Positions 1-7,189 of a stretch of DNA of 13,427 nucleotides are shown piece by piece (within the stretch, counting starts at the first letter, position 1; every line of letters starts with the position of its first letter). The position numbers and the translations under genes are program-made. The stretch comes from Cycloclasticus sp. (GTDB taxonomy: Bacteria; Pseudomonadota; Gammaproteobacteria; Methylococcales; Cycloclasticaceae), in assembly GCA_018066825.1 (NCBI GenBank), contig JAGPVU010000151.1, positions 1 to 13,427 on the forward strand. Direction: 5' to 3'. The notes under the pieces were generated by a model. That model was not told the DNA's origin and did no database searches. It saw only the letters and a program-made list of their open reading frames with translations.

Positions 1-336
1 TAGGTTACCCCATTGAAAAGTAGCGATTGATGGGCTTTGGTTTTTAATATTAAGCACAGCTTTATTCAATAGACGCAGGCTGTTGATTGACTCAGTTGAG
101 AGTGCATGCTTAACGAGCAGTGGGCCGAGCCAAGGCGGCAACCAAAAATTGGGCACCATTTCACTCGAAAACTGAATGATTGTTTGCTCCCCATCAGGGA
201 TTAACACCGAGTGCATCCAGCCTGAACTAAAATCACTGAGTTCTGGCATTACGTCAGCGTTTAAGGAATAGCCATCAGTAGTCAGTTTGAGCGTTTGTTT
301 CTTATGCAAACAAAAAAAGCGAGACAACTTTCTAGT
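1..336 (-). pseudogene. C-terminal part of an SRPBCC (START-like) family protein, probably a 5'-disrupted remnant; runs off the window edge
   Basis: The minus strand is open from a TAA at 337-339 to position 1 (112 codons) and continues outside the window. The translation carries a stretch, EMVPNFWLPPWLGP, followed by a basic helix, which resembles the C-terminal part of SRPBCC/polyketide-cyclase-like lipid-binding proteins. Such proteins normally have roughly 80-100 more residues upstream, and none are encoded in frame. There is no ATG near the start; the only early start candidates are TTG codons at 325-327 and 307-309. In a neighbouring frame just upstream, the residues LKLESCLAFF would join smoothly to CLHKKQTLKL if the seven-A run at 312-318 had one more base, but that frame also meets a stop (TAA) immediately before LKLES. 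More than one lesion is therefore likely. Family assignment is by eye and tentative; a short functional protein starting at TTG is the alternative. Confidence 0.5.
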
Positions 337-339
337 TTA

Positions 340-593
340 AGTTATAAATGGCCGTTTATTAACAGTTCAGTATGCCGAATGAGTGCGATAATGGTTGTCG
401 GTATGATCGTCCGTTAGGGAAAAACTTTTTCTGCTAGGGCGGTCGTTGAGAGCAGTATTTATACTAAGAGGCTTGGGTAAAAAACACGTGCACGCATACA
501 GTCAGCCGTGTTTATTTTAGCGTTGAAAACTCTTAAAATGTAACAAAAACCCTAGATTGAAATGTGTCGGTCTGACGTGCTTTGCAGGGTAAA
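340..593. other. 254-bp non-coding stretch between panD and the SRPBCC remnant
   Basis: All frames here are broken by stops and no protein resemblance is seen apart from the few residues just upstream of the SRPBCC remnant (about 340-310). It contains the candidate panD terminator at 479-513. A TATAAA on the minus strand near 460 has no convincing -35 partner. The stretch may be eroded upstream sequence of the remnant gene. Confidence 0.5.
479..513 (-). terminator. Candidate intrinsic terminator downstream of panD
   Basis: Read on the minus strand, AAACACG (513-507) can pair perfectly with CGTGTTT (488-482) across an 18-nt loop. The stem runs directly into a six-T tract (484-479). It lies about 80 nt past the panD stop, where a terminator would be expected. 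The stem is short and AT-rich at its base, so termination may be weak. The plus-strand reading also ends in a T-rich stretch (ATTTTAG), so it might act in both directions. Confidence 0.4.
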
Positions 594-974
594 TTACGCG
601 GCTTGTACCGGAATAGCATTCTTGGTTTCTTTAACGGCGTTGTTTTCATCGAGGTAAATTAAACGCGGTTTAAACGTGGCTAGTTCGGCTTCGTTATACT
701 CGGAATACGCGCATATAATCAAAATATCGCCTTCTGCTGCACGGCGTGCGGCAGCGCCATTTACAGAGATAATGCCACTATTGTTTTCTGCACGAATAGC
801 ATAAGTGGTAAAACGTTCACCATTATTGACGTTGTAGATTTCAATTTGTTGATATTCACGAATCCCTGATAGGTCGAGCAGGCTTCCGTCAATCGCACAA
901 GAGCCTTCATAATGCAGTTCACTGTGGGTCACAGTGGCTCTGTGTAATTTGGTTTGTAACATGGTTGAACGCAT
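594..974 (-). CDS. panD: Aspartate 1-decarboxylase (pyruvoyl enzyme)
   Basis: PanD converts L-aspartate to beta-alanine, the amine half of pantothenate, in the cytoplasm. The 126-residue product has the same length as E. coli PanD. It shows MLQTKLHR (5-12), then HYEGSCAID, where the proenzyme self-cleaves between Gly24 and Ser25 to create the N-terminal pyruvoyl group. Further conserved features are K9, R54, Y58 (in TTYAI), N72 (in SVNGAAA) and the C-terminal AIPVQ. The ATG at 974 is chosen because it puts the cleavage Ser at residue 25, as in the family; ATG at 962 would give a protein four residues shorter. Only a weak purine-rich stretch (AAGTAAG) precedes the start. The gene is 111 bp downstream of the mechanosensitive channel gene and probably has its own promoter, although it completes the panB/panC pathway upstream. 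Confidence 0.97.
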   Translation of the reverse strand: MRSTMLQTKLHRATVTHSELHYEGSCAIDGSLLDLSGIREYQQIEIYNVNNGERFTTYAIRAENNSGIISVNGAAARRAAEGDILIICAYSEYNEAELATFKPRLIYLDENNAVKETKNAIPVQAA

Positions 975-1070
975 AGTCTTACTTAAATTTCATTAAAACG
1001 GCTGGGAATTATGCCTGATATGTGATTTTCCATCAATAGTTATGTGCATCTGCAATAACATTGAATTGCA

Positions 1071-1099
1071 ATTATATAACAATTGTTAGAATTTAACAG
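1071..1099 (-). promoter_or_regulatory. Candidate panD promoter with a palindrome in the spacer
   Basis: On the minus strand, TATAAT (1076-1071) is a perfect -10 match. CTGTTA (1099-1094), 17 nt upstream, is a weak -35 matching 3 of 6 positions. The spacer contains the perfect 12-bp palindrome TAACAATTGTTA (1077-1088), which also overlaps the stop codon of the upstream gene. The resulting leader would be roughly 90 nt. The region is AT-rich, so chance matches are easy. Confidence 0.3.
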
Positions 1100-2828
1100 G
1101 TGGCGGCTTGTTACCAGTCGTTAATGTTTTAGATACAATATCCCTAGCGAGCTGAATGGATTGTTCATTTAGCCGATCGGGTGCTGCGGGTGGCTCATTA
1201 AGCGTGGCTGGTTCAGATCCGGTTAATAAGTGTAAGGTCTGTGTTGGGAACGCGATCTCGACCTGTTGGGCTTTGGCAAGGCGTAAAATATCTAGTAAAA
1301 AGCGTTGCCGTTCGCGTAACTCGGTACTCCAGTCGGGCGTTTCCCAAAAGACATAAACCAACACGTCTAAGGATGAAGCGCCTAAGGCATTAAGGTACAC
1401 GTGGTAATAATCTTTTCTCATATAAGGGTGTAAACGAATCAACTCTCTAACGCCTTCGCAAAAGGCCTCGATTTTATCAGGCGGTGTGTCGTAACATAGC
1501 GACACGTTACAATTGAGTCGTCGGTAGCGACGCTTCCCCATATTATCGACTTTAGCGGTAATAAAAATGGAGTTAGGTAGGGTGATTAAGGAGTCATAAA
1601 ACGTACGCACTTTGGTGCTTCTTAAGCCAATTTCTTCGACGCTTCCTTCTACATCATTAACGACAATCCAATCGCCGGTATGAAAAGTCTGGTCCATGAT
1701 GACCGTAATCGAACCGAAGAGGTTTTGTACCACGTCTTTTGCCGCCAAGGCGAACGCTAGACCGCCGAGGCCAAGGCTGGCTAATAGACTTGAAACATTT
1801 AGGTTGAGGTTAGAAGCAACAAAGGTGACACCAACGACAGTTACAAAAAGTTTTAACGTTTTTCTGATTAGCGGGACCAATATATCGTCTATTTTATTGT
1901 CTGTTTTATCGGCGTGGTAGCGTAGATACAGGGTCACAAGGTCAACTAAACGATAGGTACCCCATACGCCTGCAATGCCCACTAAGACTTTAACTGCGAC
2001 CAATAGAACGAGCATGGCTTGCTCGGGCAAGGCTAAAAGATTAAGCCCGGTCCACCAGATACTAGCCATGACCAACATAGCCAATGGACGCAATAAATCG
2101 ACTGGGGTTTCTTTAAAACTCGGTGTTGGTGTTTTATTTCGAAATCGTTTAACGACTAACTGCAAGAAAAATGTGGCTATTTTATCGGCTATCACACCAA
2201 GAGCAATAGTCAGTAATATGCCCAACCATTGCCAGTTTTCTAATAAAAAAGCGCGTTGTTTAAGAGTGCTAGGCATTTGTTGCCGAAGTTGAATATGCCA
2301 GGGTAGATAACGGGTATTTTGTGGGTCAAACGTTAGGCTTTTTTTAGTAATCAATTCCTCAGAAATCGCGGGTAAATTTTCTAAGGTGTTTCTGGTAAAT
2401 AACCAACGCCCATCGGCTACTTTGTTGATGCTGATAGCGCCGTTGTCATAATGAGCGAACACATAGCGTTTTCCATTGTTTTCATCCGGAAGGGTATTTA
2501 ACTCGACCAGTTTGGTTTTATCGATGACTTCGAGCAGCATCCAGGCTAAATCACGCGCTTTTTCCTCCCGGATGAGGGTGTTAACTGTTGATAGGTCTAA
2601 GGTTTTAATGGCGCTATTGATGCGCTCTGGCTTGCCACGTTTGATGTCATTCATGGCGTGTAAGAAGGTGCTGAAGGTATCTCTCGGTGAACTCAGGCCT
2701 AATTCTTCTATTGATTGACTGGATGAATTAGTGCCTTCGGTGTTAACAACACTGTTATCGCCGTCGGCCAGTACGAGTTGGCTGTTGAGAAGAAATATTA
2801 AGCCTAATAGGTGTTTTTTAATAATCAT
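1086..2828 (-). CDS. MscS-family mechanosensitive ion channel with periplasmic N-terminal domain
   Basis: This is likely an inner-membrane channel that opens on membrane tension. The 580-residue product starts with a signal-like segment (residues 1-21, ending LVLADG), followed by a soluble, presumably periplasmic region to about 195. Hydrophobic helices follow at about 200-226, 245-267, 270-302 and 325-345. The MscS pore helix spans about 346-371 (SLLASLGLGGLAFALAAKD), with the expected Gly/Ala spacing. The beta domain follows at about 372-435 (TGDWIVVNDVEG), then the cytoplasmic alpha/beta domain to about 535, and a proline-rich tail. It is about twice the length of E. coli MscS, as in the larger YnaI/YbiO-type members. 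Its ATG overlaps the panC TGA as ATGA, so it is probably translated by coupling with panC, and no Shine-Dalgarno is seen. The exact subfamily cannot be fixed. A link to pantothenate synthesis is not evident. Confidence 0.9.
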   Translation of the reverse strand: MIIKKHLLGLIFLLNSQLVLADGDNSVVNTEGTNSSSQSIEELGLSSPRDTFSTFLHAMNDIKRGKPERINSAIKTLDLSTVNTLIREEKARDLAWMLLEVIDKTKLVELNTLPDENNGKRYVFAHYDNGAISINKVADGRWLFTRNTLENLPAISEELITKKSLTFDPQNTRYLPWHIQLRQQMPSTLKQRAFLLENWQWLGILLTIALGVIADKIATFFLQLVVKRFRNKTPTPSFKETPVDLLRPLAMLVMASIWWTGLNLLALPEQAMLVLLVAVKVLVGIAGVWGTYRLVDLVTLYLRYHADKTDNKIDDILVPLIRKTLKLFVTVVGVTFVASNLNLNVSSLLASLGLGGLAFALAAKDVVQNLFGSITVIMDQTFHTGDWIVVNDVEGSVEEIGLRSTKVRTFYDSLITLPNSIFITAKVDNMGKRRYRRLNCNVSLCYDTPPDKIEAFCEGVRELIRLHPYMRKDYYHVYLNALGASSLDVLVYVFWETPDWSTELRERQRFLLDILRLAKAQQVEIAFPTQTLHLLTGSEPATLNEPPAAPDRLNEQSIQLARDIVSKTLTTGNKPPPVKF

Positions 2829-3688
2829 AGGGATTTTATGCTTAGATTGACGCTCAGGTTGTCGATGAGCCGAGTAGTACCAACAAATGCGGCAGCTAAA
2901 ATAATTAGATCGATATCGCTATCACAGGCGGGCCGCAAGAAGTTACGCTGAAAAATGTGCACATAGTCGGGTTTAAAGCCTTGTGCCGTTAATCGATCTT
3001 TGGCGTTAGCTTCTAACTGTTTAAAGTTCTTGTCGCCTGCATTAATGGCGATTTTCACCTCAAGCAAGGTAGCATATAACTGAGGTGCAAGTTGTCGTTG
3101 CGCCTTAGATAAGTAACCATTACGCGAACTTAAGGCTAAACCGTCAGCCTCACGTACGGTAGGTTCCGTGATAATCGTGATGGGTATGTTTAAGTCCTCA
3201 ACCATACGTCGGATAACGGCCACTTGCTGAAAGTCTTTTTCACCAAAGACGGCGAATTCAGCACGGCTTATATTAAATAATTTATTAACAATGGTGGTAA
3301 CGCCATCAAAGTGCCCTGGCCTAGAAGCGCCGCACAGCACGTTAGTAATGTCTGGCACATGGACGTAGCTGGTGTTATCGCCACCTAAGGGGTACATTTC
3401 GTCGATACTCGGGGTAAATAAGATATCGGTGTTAAGTGCTTCTAGTTTATCAATGTCGTCTTGTAAGGTGCGTGGATAACCATCGAGGTCTTCATTAGCG
3501 CCAAATTGAGTGGGATTAACAAATAAGCTAACCACCACGATATCCGCGTGTCGTTGAGCCGTGCTCACCAACTGAAGGTGGCCTTGGTGTAGGTTGCCCA
3601 TAGTAGGAACTAGGGCCACTGAACGTGCCGTTTGCCTTTGTTGATTTAGGGTTTGTTGCAGCTCTTTAATTGTTTGGATAATACGCAT
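2825..3688 (-). CDS. panC: Pantothenate synthetase (pantoate–beta-alanine ligase)
   Basis: PanC condenses pantoate with beta-alanine using ATP, through a pantoyl-adenylate, to give pantothenate. The 287 residues match the family length. Visible motifs are PTMGNLHQGH (28-37, the HIGH-type nucleotide-binding motif with H34 and H37), FVNPTQF (56-62), the GEKDFQQ segment (149-155), READGLALSSRN (179-190, the KMSKS-like region) and TRLIDN near the C-terminus. The start at ATG 3688 lies 2 nt after the panB TAA, and no strong Shine-Dalgarno precedes it, so coupling to panB is likely. The stop overlaps the next gene's start by 4 nt. Its beta-alanine would come from PanD, encoded 1.8 kb downstream. 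Confidence 0.97.
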   Translation of the reverse strand: MRIIQTIKELQQTLNQQRQTARSVALVPTMGNLHQGHLQLVSTAQRHADIVVVSLFVNPTQFGANEDLDGYPRTLQDDIDKLEALNTDILFTPSIDEMYPLGGDNTSYVHVPDITNVLCGASRPGHFDGVTTIVNKLFNISRAEFAVFGEKDFQQVAVIRRMVEDLNIPITIITEPTVREADGLALSSRNGYLSKAQRQLAPQLYATLLEVKIAINAGDKNFKQLEANAKDRLTAQGFKPDYVHIFQRNFLRPACDSDIDLIILAAAFVGTTRLIDNLSVNLSIKSL

Positions 3689-3690
3689 AA

Positions 3691-4503
3691 TTAGAAGGAG
3701 TGTTCAGCTGCCGGAAATTGTTTAGTTTTAACCGCGTTGACATAAGCGCTGACGGCGTCAGAAATATTGCCAGCGTCAAGCATAAAGTTTTTACTAAATT
3801 TAGGCCGTTTGCCAACGGTAATATCGAGCATGTCGTAACTTACAAGTACTTGTCCATCACACTCTATACCGGCGCCAATGCCAATAATGGGAATAGTTAC
3901 AGCGGCAGTTATTTTTTTCGCCAAGGCAGCAGGCACGCATTCAATAACAATAGCGCTAGCACCTGCCTGTTCCAGACATTTTGCGTCCTCAATAATAAGC
4001 TGAGCTTGTGCATCGTTGGTGCCTTGTACACGATAGCCCCCCAGTTGATTGACCGATTGGGGCAATAGACCAAGGTGGCCACAAACAGGGATGCCCTGAT
4101 CGACGATGTGCTTGACGCATTCAACGACTTTTTGGCCACCTTCCAACTTTACCATCTGTGCGTGACCTTGTTGCATCAGTTTAGCGGCATTAGTCACGGC
4201 GGCATTAATATTTGAATAGCTCATAAAGGGCATATCCGTCACCAATAAGGCGCGCGTTAACCCGCGAGCGACTATTTTGGAATGGTAAGCCATTTCATCT
4301 ACGGTGACAGGGACGGTGCTGGCTTGCCCTTGAACTACCATGCCAAGCGAATCACCGACTAAGACCATATCAACGCCGGCATGATCTAAAATATGGGCGA
4401 AACTGGCGTCGTAAGCGGTCAAACTAGCGATTTTTTCGCCGCGTTGTTTCATCGCTAAGAGTTCGACATTAGTAACCTGTTTGATGCTGGATTGTTGGCT
4501 CAT
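3691..4503 (-). CDS. panB: 3-methyl-2-oxobutanoate hydroxymethyltransferase (ketopantoate synthase)
   Basis: PanB transfers a one-carbon unit from methylene-tetrahydrofolate to alpha-ketoisovalerate, the first committed step to pantothenate. The 270-residue product shows TAYDASFA (29-36), the metal ligands D51 (VGDSLG) and D90 (VTDMPF), E121 in KLEGG, and the likely catalytic E188 in VIECVP. HLGLLPQS and IGIGAG are also conserved. A clear Shine-Dalgarno GAGG (4512-4509) sits 5 nt before the ATG, the best ribosome site in this gene block. A TATAAT on the minus strand at 4526-4521 overlaps the upstream stop codon and could be the -10 of an internal promoter, but the -35 is poor. folK upstream belongs to the folate pathway that supplies the cofactor, which fits the clustering. 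Confidence 0.97.
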   Translation of the reverse strand: MSQQSSIKQVTNVELLAMKQRGEKIASLTAYDASFAHILDHAGVDMVLVGDSLGMVVQGQASTVPVTVDEMAYHSKIVARGLTRALLVTDMPFMSYSNINAAVTNAAKLMQQGHAQMVKLEGGQKVVECVKHIVDQGIPVCGHLGLLPQSVNQLGGYRVQGTNDAQAQLIIEDAKCLEQAGASAIVIECVPAALAKKITAAVTIPIIGIGAGIECDGQVLVSYDMLDITVGKRPKFSKNFMLDAGNISDAVSAYVNAVKTKQFPAAEHSF

Positions 4504-4521
4504 AACGACCTCAAAAAATAA

Positions 4522-5199
4522 TTATAAAATGGGCAGCGGATTTAAAAAATGGCGGCCCGAACGGGTAGAGCAAATATGTTTTAACAGTTGTTCGTAATCA
4601 GCGTCGTTGTCAATGGGGTTGATATCACTGGCGTTAACAATTAGCAGGGGGCTGGTATCGTAATGGTGAAAAAATTCGGTGTAGGCATTTGAGAGTTTTT
4701 GTAAGTATTCGCCACTGATATTTTTTTCATGCTTAACCCCGCGTTTTTTAATGCGAGCAAGCAGCACCTCTACAGGTGCTTGTAAATAAACTACCAAGTC
4801 AGCCCGTGCTTTTTTTACACAGAGGCTGCGGTACATCTGATCGTATAATTTGTATTCTTCGTCGGTCAGCGTCAATTTTGCAAAAATGGGGTCCTTTTCG
4901 AGCATAAAGTCTGTTACAACACCGCTCGAAAACAGGTCGTTTTGGCTCAAATCATTCCATTGTTTAGCTCGCTCAGTTAAAAAGTGGAGCTGAACAGGCA
5001 GGGCAGATTGATCTGTATGGGTGTAAAAATGCTCTAAAAAAGGGTTCTCGTCAGCTTTTTCTTTCACCATGTCAGAATTAAAGCTTTTGGCAAGGCGTTT
5101 GGCTAAACTGCTTTTACCAACCCCAATAGGGCCTTCTACGACAATAAACTTAGGCGGCAAAGTGGTTTCTGGGGTGTTTTTTTTCAAGGTGTTTATCAA
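4522..5199 (-). CDS. Deoxynucleoside kinase (dCK/dGK-type P-loop kinase)
   Basis: This enzyme should phosphorylate a deoxynucleoside with a nucleoside triphosphate in the salvage pathway; substrate preference (dA, dG, dC) cannot be read from the sequence. The 225-residue product begins with strand FIVVEG and a P-loop, GPIGVGKSS (23-31). It then has ENPFLEHFY (51-59), VTDFML (95-100, at the position of the family's acidic base/ERS region) and a lid-like basic helix, RIKKRGVKHEK (149-159). Thymidylate kinase is less likely given the ENPF motif. There is no in-frame ATG: the frame is closed by TAA at 5203-5205, and start candidates are TTG at 5199, 5187 or 5160. The 5199 TTG is used here without Shine-Dalgarno support; the P-loop begins only about ten residues after the last candidate, so the shortest form is also possible. 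The gene lies 41 nt after folK. Confidence 0.85.
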   Translation of the reverse strand: MINTLKKNTPETTLPPKFIVVEGPIGVGKSSLAKRLAKSFNSDMVKEKADENPFLEHFYTHTDQSALPVQLHFLTERAKQWNDLSQNDLFSSGVVTDFMLEKDPIFAKLTLTDEEYKLYDQMYRSLCVKKARADLVVYLQAPVEVLLARIKKRGVKHEKNISGEYLQKLSNAYTEFFHHYDTSPLLIVNASDINPIDNDADYEQLLKHICSTRSGRHFLNPLPIL

Positions 5200-5240
5200 T
5201 AGTTAGTTGTCATGATGGGTTAATAAAAGTTTGATTCACT

Positions 5241-5759
5241 TTAGCAAACAGGTGATCTTTTTTCGAGGTTTTTACTGATTATCATTGCCGGACAGGGTTC
5301 CCCTAGCTGCTCAATCAGTTGTTTGATTGGGCCTAAACTGGGAATATTGAGTTGCTTGTCTATTTCATATAAGGGATATAAAACAAAATTTCGTAACGCC
5401 AAGCCAGGGTGTGGCAGAGTAAGTAGAGGGTCGTTCGATACTTGCTCAGCAAACAGTAAAATGTCTAAATCTAGGGTCCTAGCCCCCCACCTTTCTCCTT
5501 CACGGGTTCGGCCTTGCTGAGTTTCAATGGCCTGTAATGCGTGCAATAACTCGATGGGTTTTAGTGATGTACTTACTTCAAGTGCCGCGTTTATATATCG
5601 GGGCTGGTCCTGAGGTCCCATGGGTTCAGTTTGGTACAAACTTGACGTGTTTTCAATAGTGACTTGCGGGAGGGCTTTAATCTGCTCTATGGCCGCCAGT
5701 ACTTGTTGTATAGGGTGGTTTAGATTGCTACCCAAACCGATAAAAACGGAGCCCGACAT
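5241..5759 (-). CDS. folK: 6-hydroxymethyl-7,8-dihydropterin pyrophosphokinase (HPPK)
   Basis: FolK transfers pyrophosphate from ATP to 6-hydroxymethyl-dihydropterin, which dihydropteroate synthase then uses in folate synthesis. The 172-residue product has the N-terminal IGLGSNL (7-13), QTEPMGPQDQPRYIN (43-57), RWGARTLDLDIL with the Mg-binding Asp pair D97/D99, and LPHPGL followed by RNFVLYPL. Length is ordinary for the family. The ATG at 5759 comes 1 nt after the pcnB stop, so the two genes are almost certainly co-transcribed and translationally coupled. The pcnB–folK–panB order is common in gammaproteobacteria. There is no folB fusion. Confidence 0.97.
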   Translation of the reverse strand: MSGSVFIGLGSNLNHPIQQVLAAIEQIKALPQVTIENTSSLYQTEPMGPQDQPRYINAALEVSTSLKPIELLHALQAIETQQGRTREGERWGARTLDLDILLFAEQVSNDPLLTLPHPGLALRNFVLYPLYEIDKQLNIPSLGPIKQLIEQLGEPCPAMIISKNLEKRSPVC

Positions 5760-5760
5760 A

Positions 5761-7059
5761 TTAAGTTGATCCGGGAGTTGATGCCTCTTTTTTACGCGCT
5801 TTCTTTTTTTGTTTCATTTGAGAGGGCCGGGTCATTAATTTTTGTTCGGCAGGGTTTAAGGTTTGGATATGAGTCCACCAATCTGCGATGCTAGCATCTA
5901 CTTCACCGTGTTGAGCCCGTAACAACATAAAGTCATAAGCAGCGCGGAATCGAGGGTGCTCGAGGAAGCGCAAGCAACGCACTCCGACTTGTTTATGAAA
6001 GCGAGGTTGTAAGGTCCACACTTCACGCATCGGTGTAGTGATGCGGCGGGGAATAGCAATGCGGCTTACCTGTTGCAGAACAACCTCGTTTGCTGCCGCG
6101 TGAAGCGCTTGGGTTTCGCTGTTTAAGTTAGGTGCGTATTTCTCGCTGAGTCGGCGAACCGGTTCCCACAACAAGGTTGCCAATAAAAAGTAAGGCGTGA
6201 TACGTTGATTATTTTTAAGCCGAGACTCGGTGTTTTTCATGGCCTGCTTTATTAAGGCGAGTGGTTCTGTTTCACTAGCGTCCTGTAGGCAAGAGTCTGT
6301 TTGCGGGAACAATGCCTTAAATAAACCGTATTGACGAAGCGTATCGAACACTTGATTTGCCTCGGTGTTTAAAAACAGCTTTAATACTTCATCATATAAG
6401 CGCGCAGAGGGTATGTCTTTGAGCAGTGGCGCTAGTTTTTGCATTGGTGCTTCAGTTATAGGGTCTATGGTAAAACCCAGTTTTGCTTTGAACCTAACAG
6501 CGCGAATTAATCTAACAGGGTCTTCTTTAAAGCGCGTAACAGGATTACCCATTAGCGTTAAGACCCTGTTTTGATGATCCTCTATACCACCAACGTAATC
6601 GATGACGGTTGAGTTTTGTGGGTCTAAATACAGCGCATTAACGGTAAAATCGCGTCGCCAAGCGTCTTCTTGTAGGCTGCCGTACACATTGTCTCGTAAC
6701 AAGCGCCCGTCTTTATGCGCGCGACTGCTTTCGTCTTCTTTGGTATGAGGTGCGCGAAAGGTAGCCACTTCGATGATGTGGCGGCCAAAATGGATATGGG
6801 CAAGCCGAAAGCGACGGCCGATGAGTCGGCAATTCTTGAATAAAGCCTGAATTTGTTCGGGTTCGGCGTTGGTTGATACATCAAAGTCTTTAGGGTGCAT
6901 ACCCAGTAATAAGTCGCGCACACAGCCACCAACTAAGTAGGCTTCAAAGCCTGCTTTAGCAAGGCGTTGGGTGATCGAAACGGCATGCCTATCTAAATTA
7001 TCTGTAGATAGGCCGAGTTCACTTAAGGAGTAGATGCGTGGTTTTTTTTGTAGAGGCAA
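5761..7059 (-). CDS. pcnB: Poly(A) polymerase I
   Basis: PcnB adds poly(A) tails to RNA 3' ends and so promotes their decay. The class II nucleotidyltransferase head shows YLVGGCVRDLLLG (41-53) and the catalytic KDFDVSTNA with D58 and D60. LIGRRFRLAHIHFG (79-92) is the signature that separates poly(A) polymerases from CCA-adding enzymes. WRRDFTVNAL (134-143) and RFKEDPVRLIRAVRF (176-190) follow, then helical neck and body regions. The 432-residue product ends in a very basic tail (KQKKKARKKE), as expected for RNA binding. No ATG is available: an in-frame TGA lies at 7069-7071, and the only start candidates are TTG at 7059 and AUU at 7065, with no good Shine-Dalgarno. E. coli pcnB is known to start at AUU, which limits expression, so the same logic may apply here. 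Confidence 0.95.
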   Translation of the reverse strand: MPLQKKPRIYSLSELGLSTDNLDRHAVSITQRLAKAGFEAYLVGGCVRDLLLGMHPKDFDVSTNAEPEQIQALFKNCRLIGRRFRLAHIHFGRHIIEVATFRAPHTKEDESSRAHKDGRLLRDNVYGSLQEDAWRRDFTVNALYLDPQNSTVIDYVGGIEDHQNRVLTLMGNPVTRFKEDPVRLIRAVRFKAKLGFTIDPITEAPMQKLAPLLKDIPSARLYDEVLKLFLNTEANQVFDTLRQYGLFKALFPQTDSCLQDASETEPLALIKQAMKNTESRLKNNQRITPYFLLATLLWEPVRRLSEKYAPNLNSETQALHAAANEVVLQQVSRIAIPRRITTPMREVWTLQPRFHKQVGVRCLRFLEHPRFRAAYDFMLLRAQHGEVDASIADWWTHIQTLNPAEQKLMTRPSQMKQKKKARKKEASTPGST

Positions 7060-7084
7060 TGTAATTTTTCAGTTAATTTTAATA

Positions 7085-7113
7085 ATTATATACAGCGTAA
7101 ATTCAATACACTT
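7085..7113 (-). promoter_or_regulatory. Candidate promoter of the pcnB–folK operon
   Basis: A perfect -10 TATAAT is present on the minus strand (7090-7085), 25 nt before the pcnB start. The hexamer 17 nt further upstream, AAGTGT (7113-7108), is a poor -35 match. Transcription from here would give a very short leader of about 20 nt. The call rests on the -10 alone in an AT-rich region. Confidence 0.3.
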
Positions 7114-7145
7114 GCTATATTGTACCGTATATTAAGTGCGCAACC

Positions 7146-7167
7146 GCTAACAGATAATTATGTTAGC
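7146..7167. repeat. Inverted repeat GCTAACA-N8-TGTTAGC between pcnB and tRNA-Glu
   Basis: Two perfect 7-bp arms (7146-7152 and 7161-7167) flank the 8-nt GATAATTA centre. It lies upstream of both divergent genes, 23 nt before the tRNA and about 55 nt upstream of the candidate pcnB -10 element. It is not followed by a T-run, so it is not terminator-like. It could be an operator or a chance repeat. Confidence 0.35.
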
Positions 7168-7189
7168 TATAAGTGTTAGATATCTTATG

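Noticed and set aside
405..440. GAAAA-ACT-TTTTC inverted repeat and repeated TAGGG near 420-440
   Set aside because: Short AT-rich arms in eroded non-coding sequence; expected by chance.
552..587. ACCCT...AGGGT pairing just after panD followed by TTTTT on the minus strand
   Set aside because: A 5-bp stem with a loop of about 30 nt is too weak; the hairpin at 479-513 is better.
1156..4068. Plus-strand open frames opposite the channel, panB and other genes
   Set aside because: They mirror well-identified minus-strand genes, carry no recognisable motifs and lack ribosome sites.
4521..4549. Internal promoter for panB with -10 TATAAT at 4526-4521
   Set aside because: The -10 is perfect, but no acceptable -35 is present and the site overlaps a stop codon in AT-rich DNA; mentioned only under panB.
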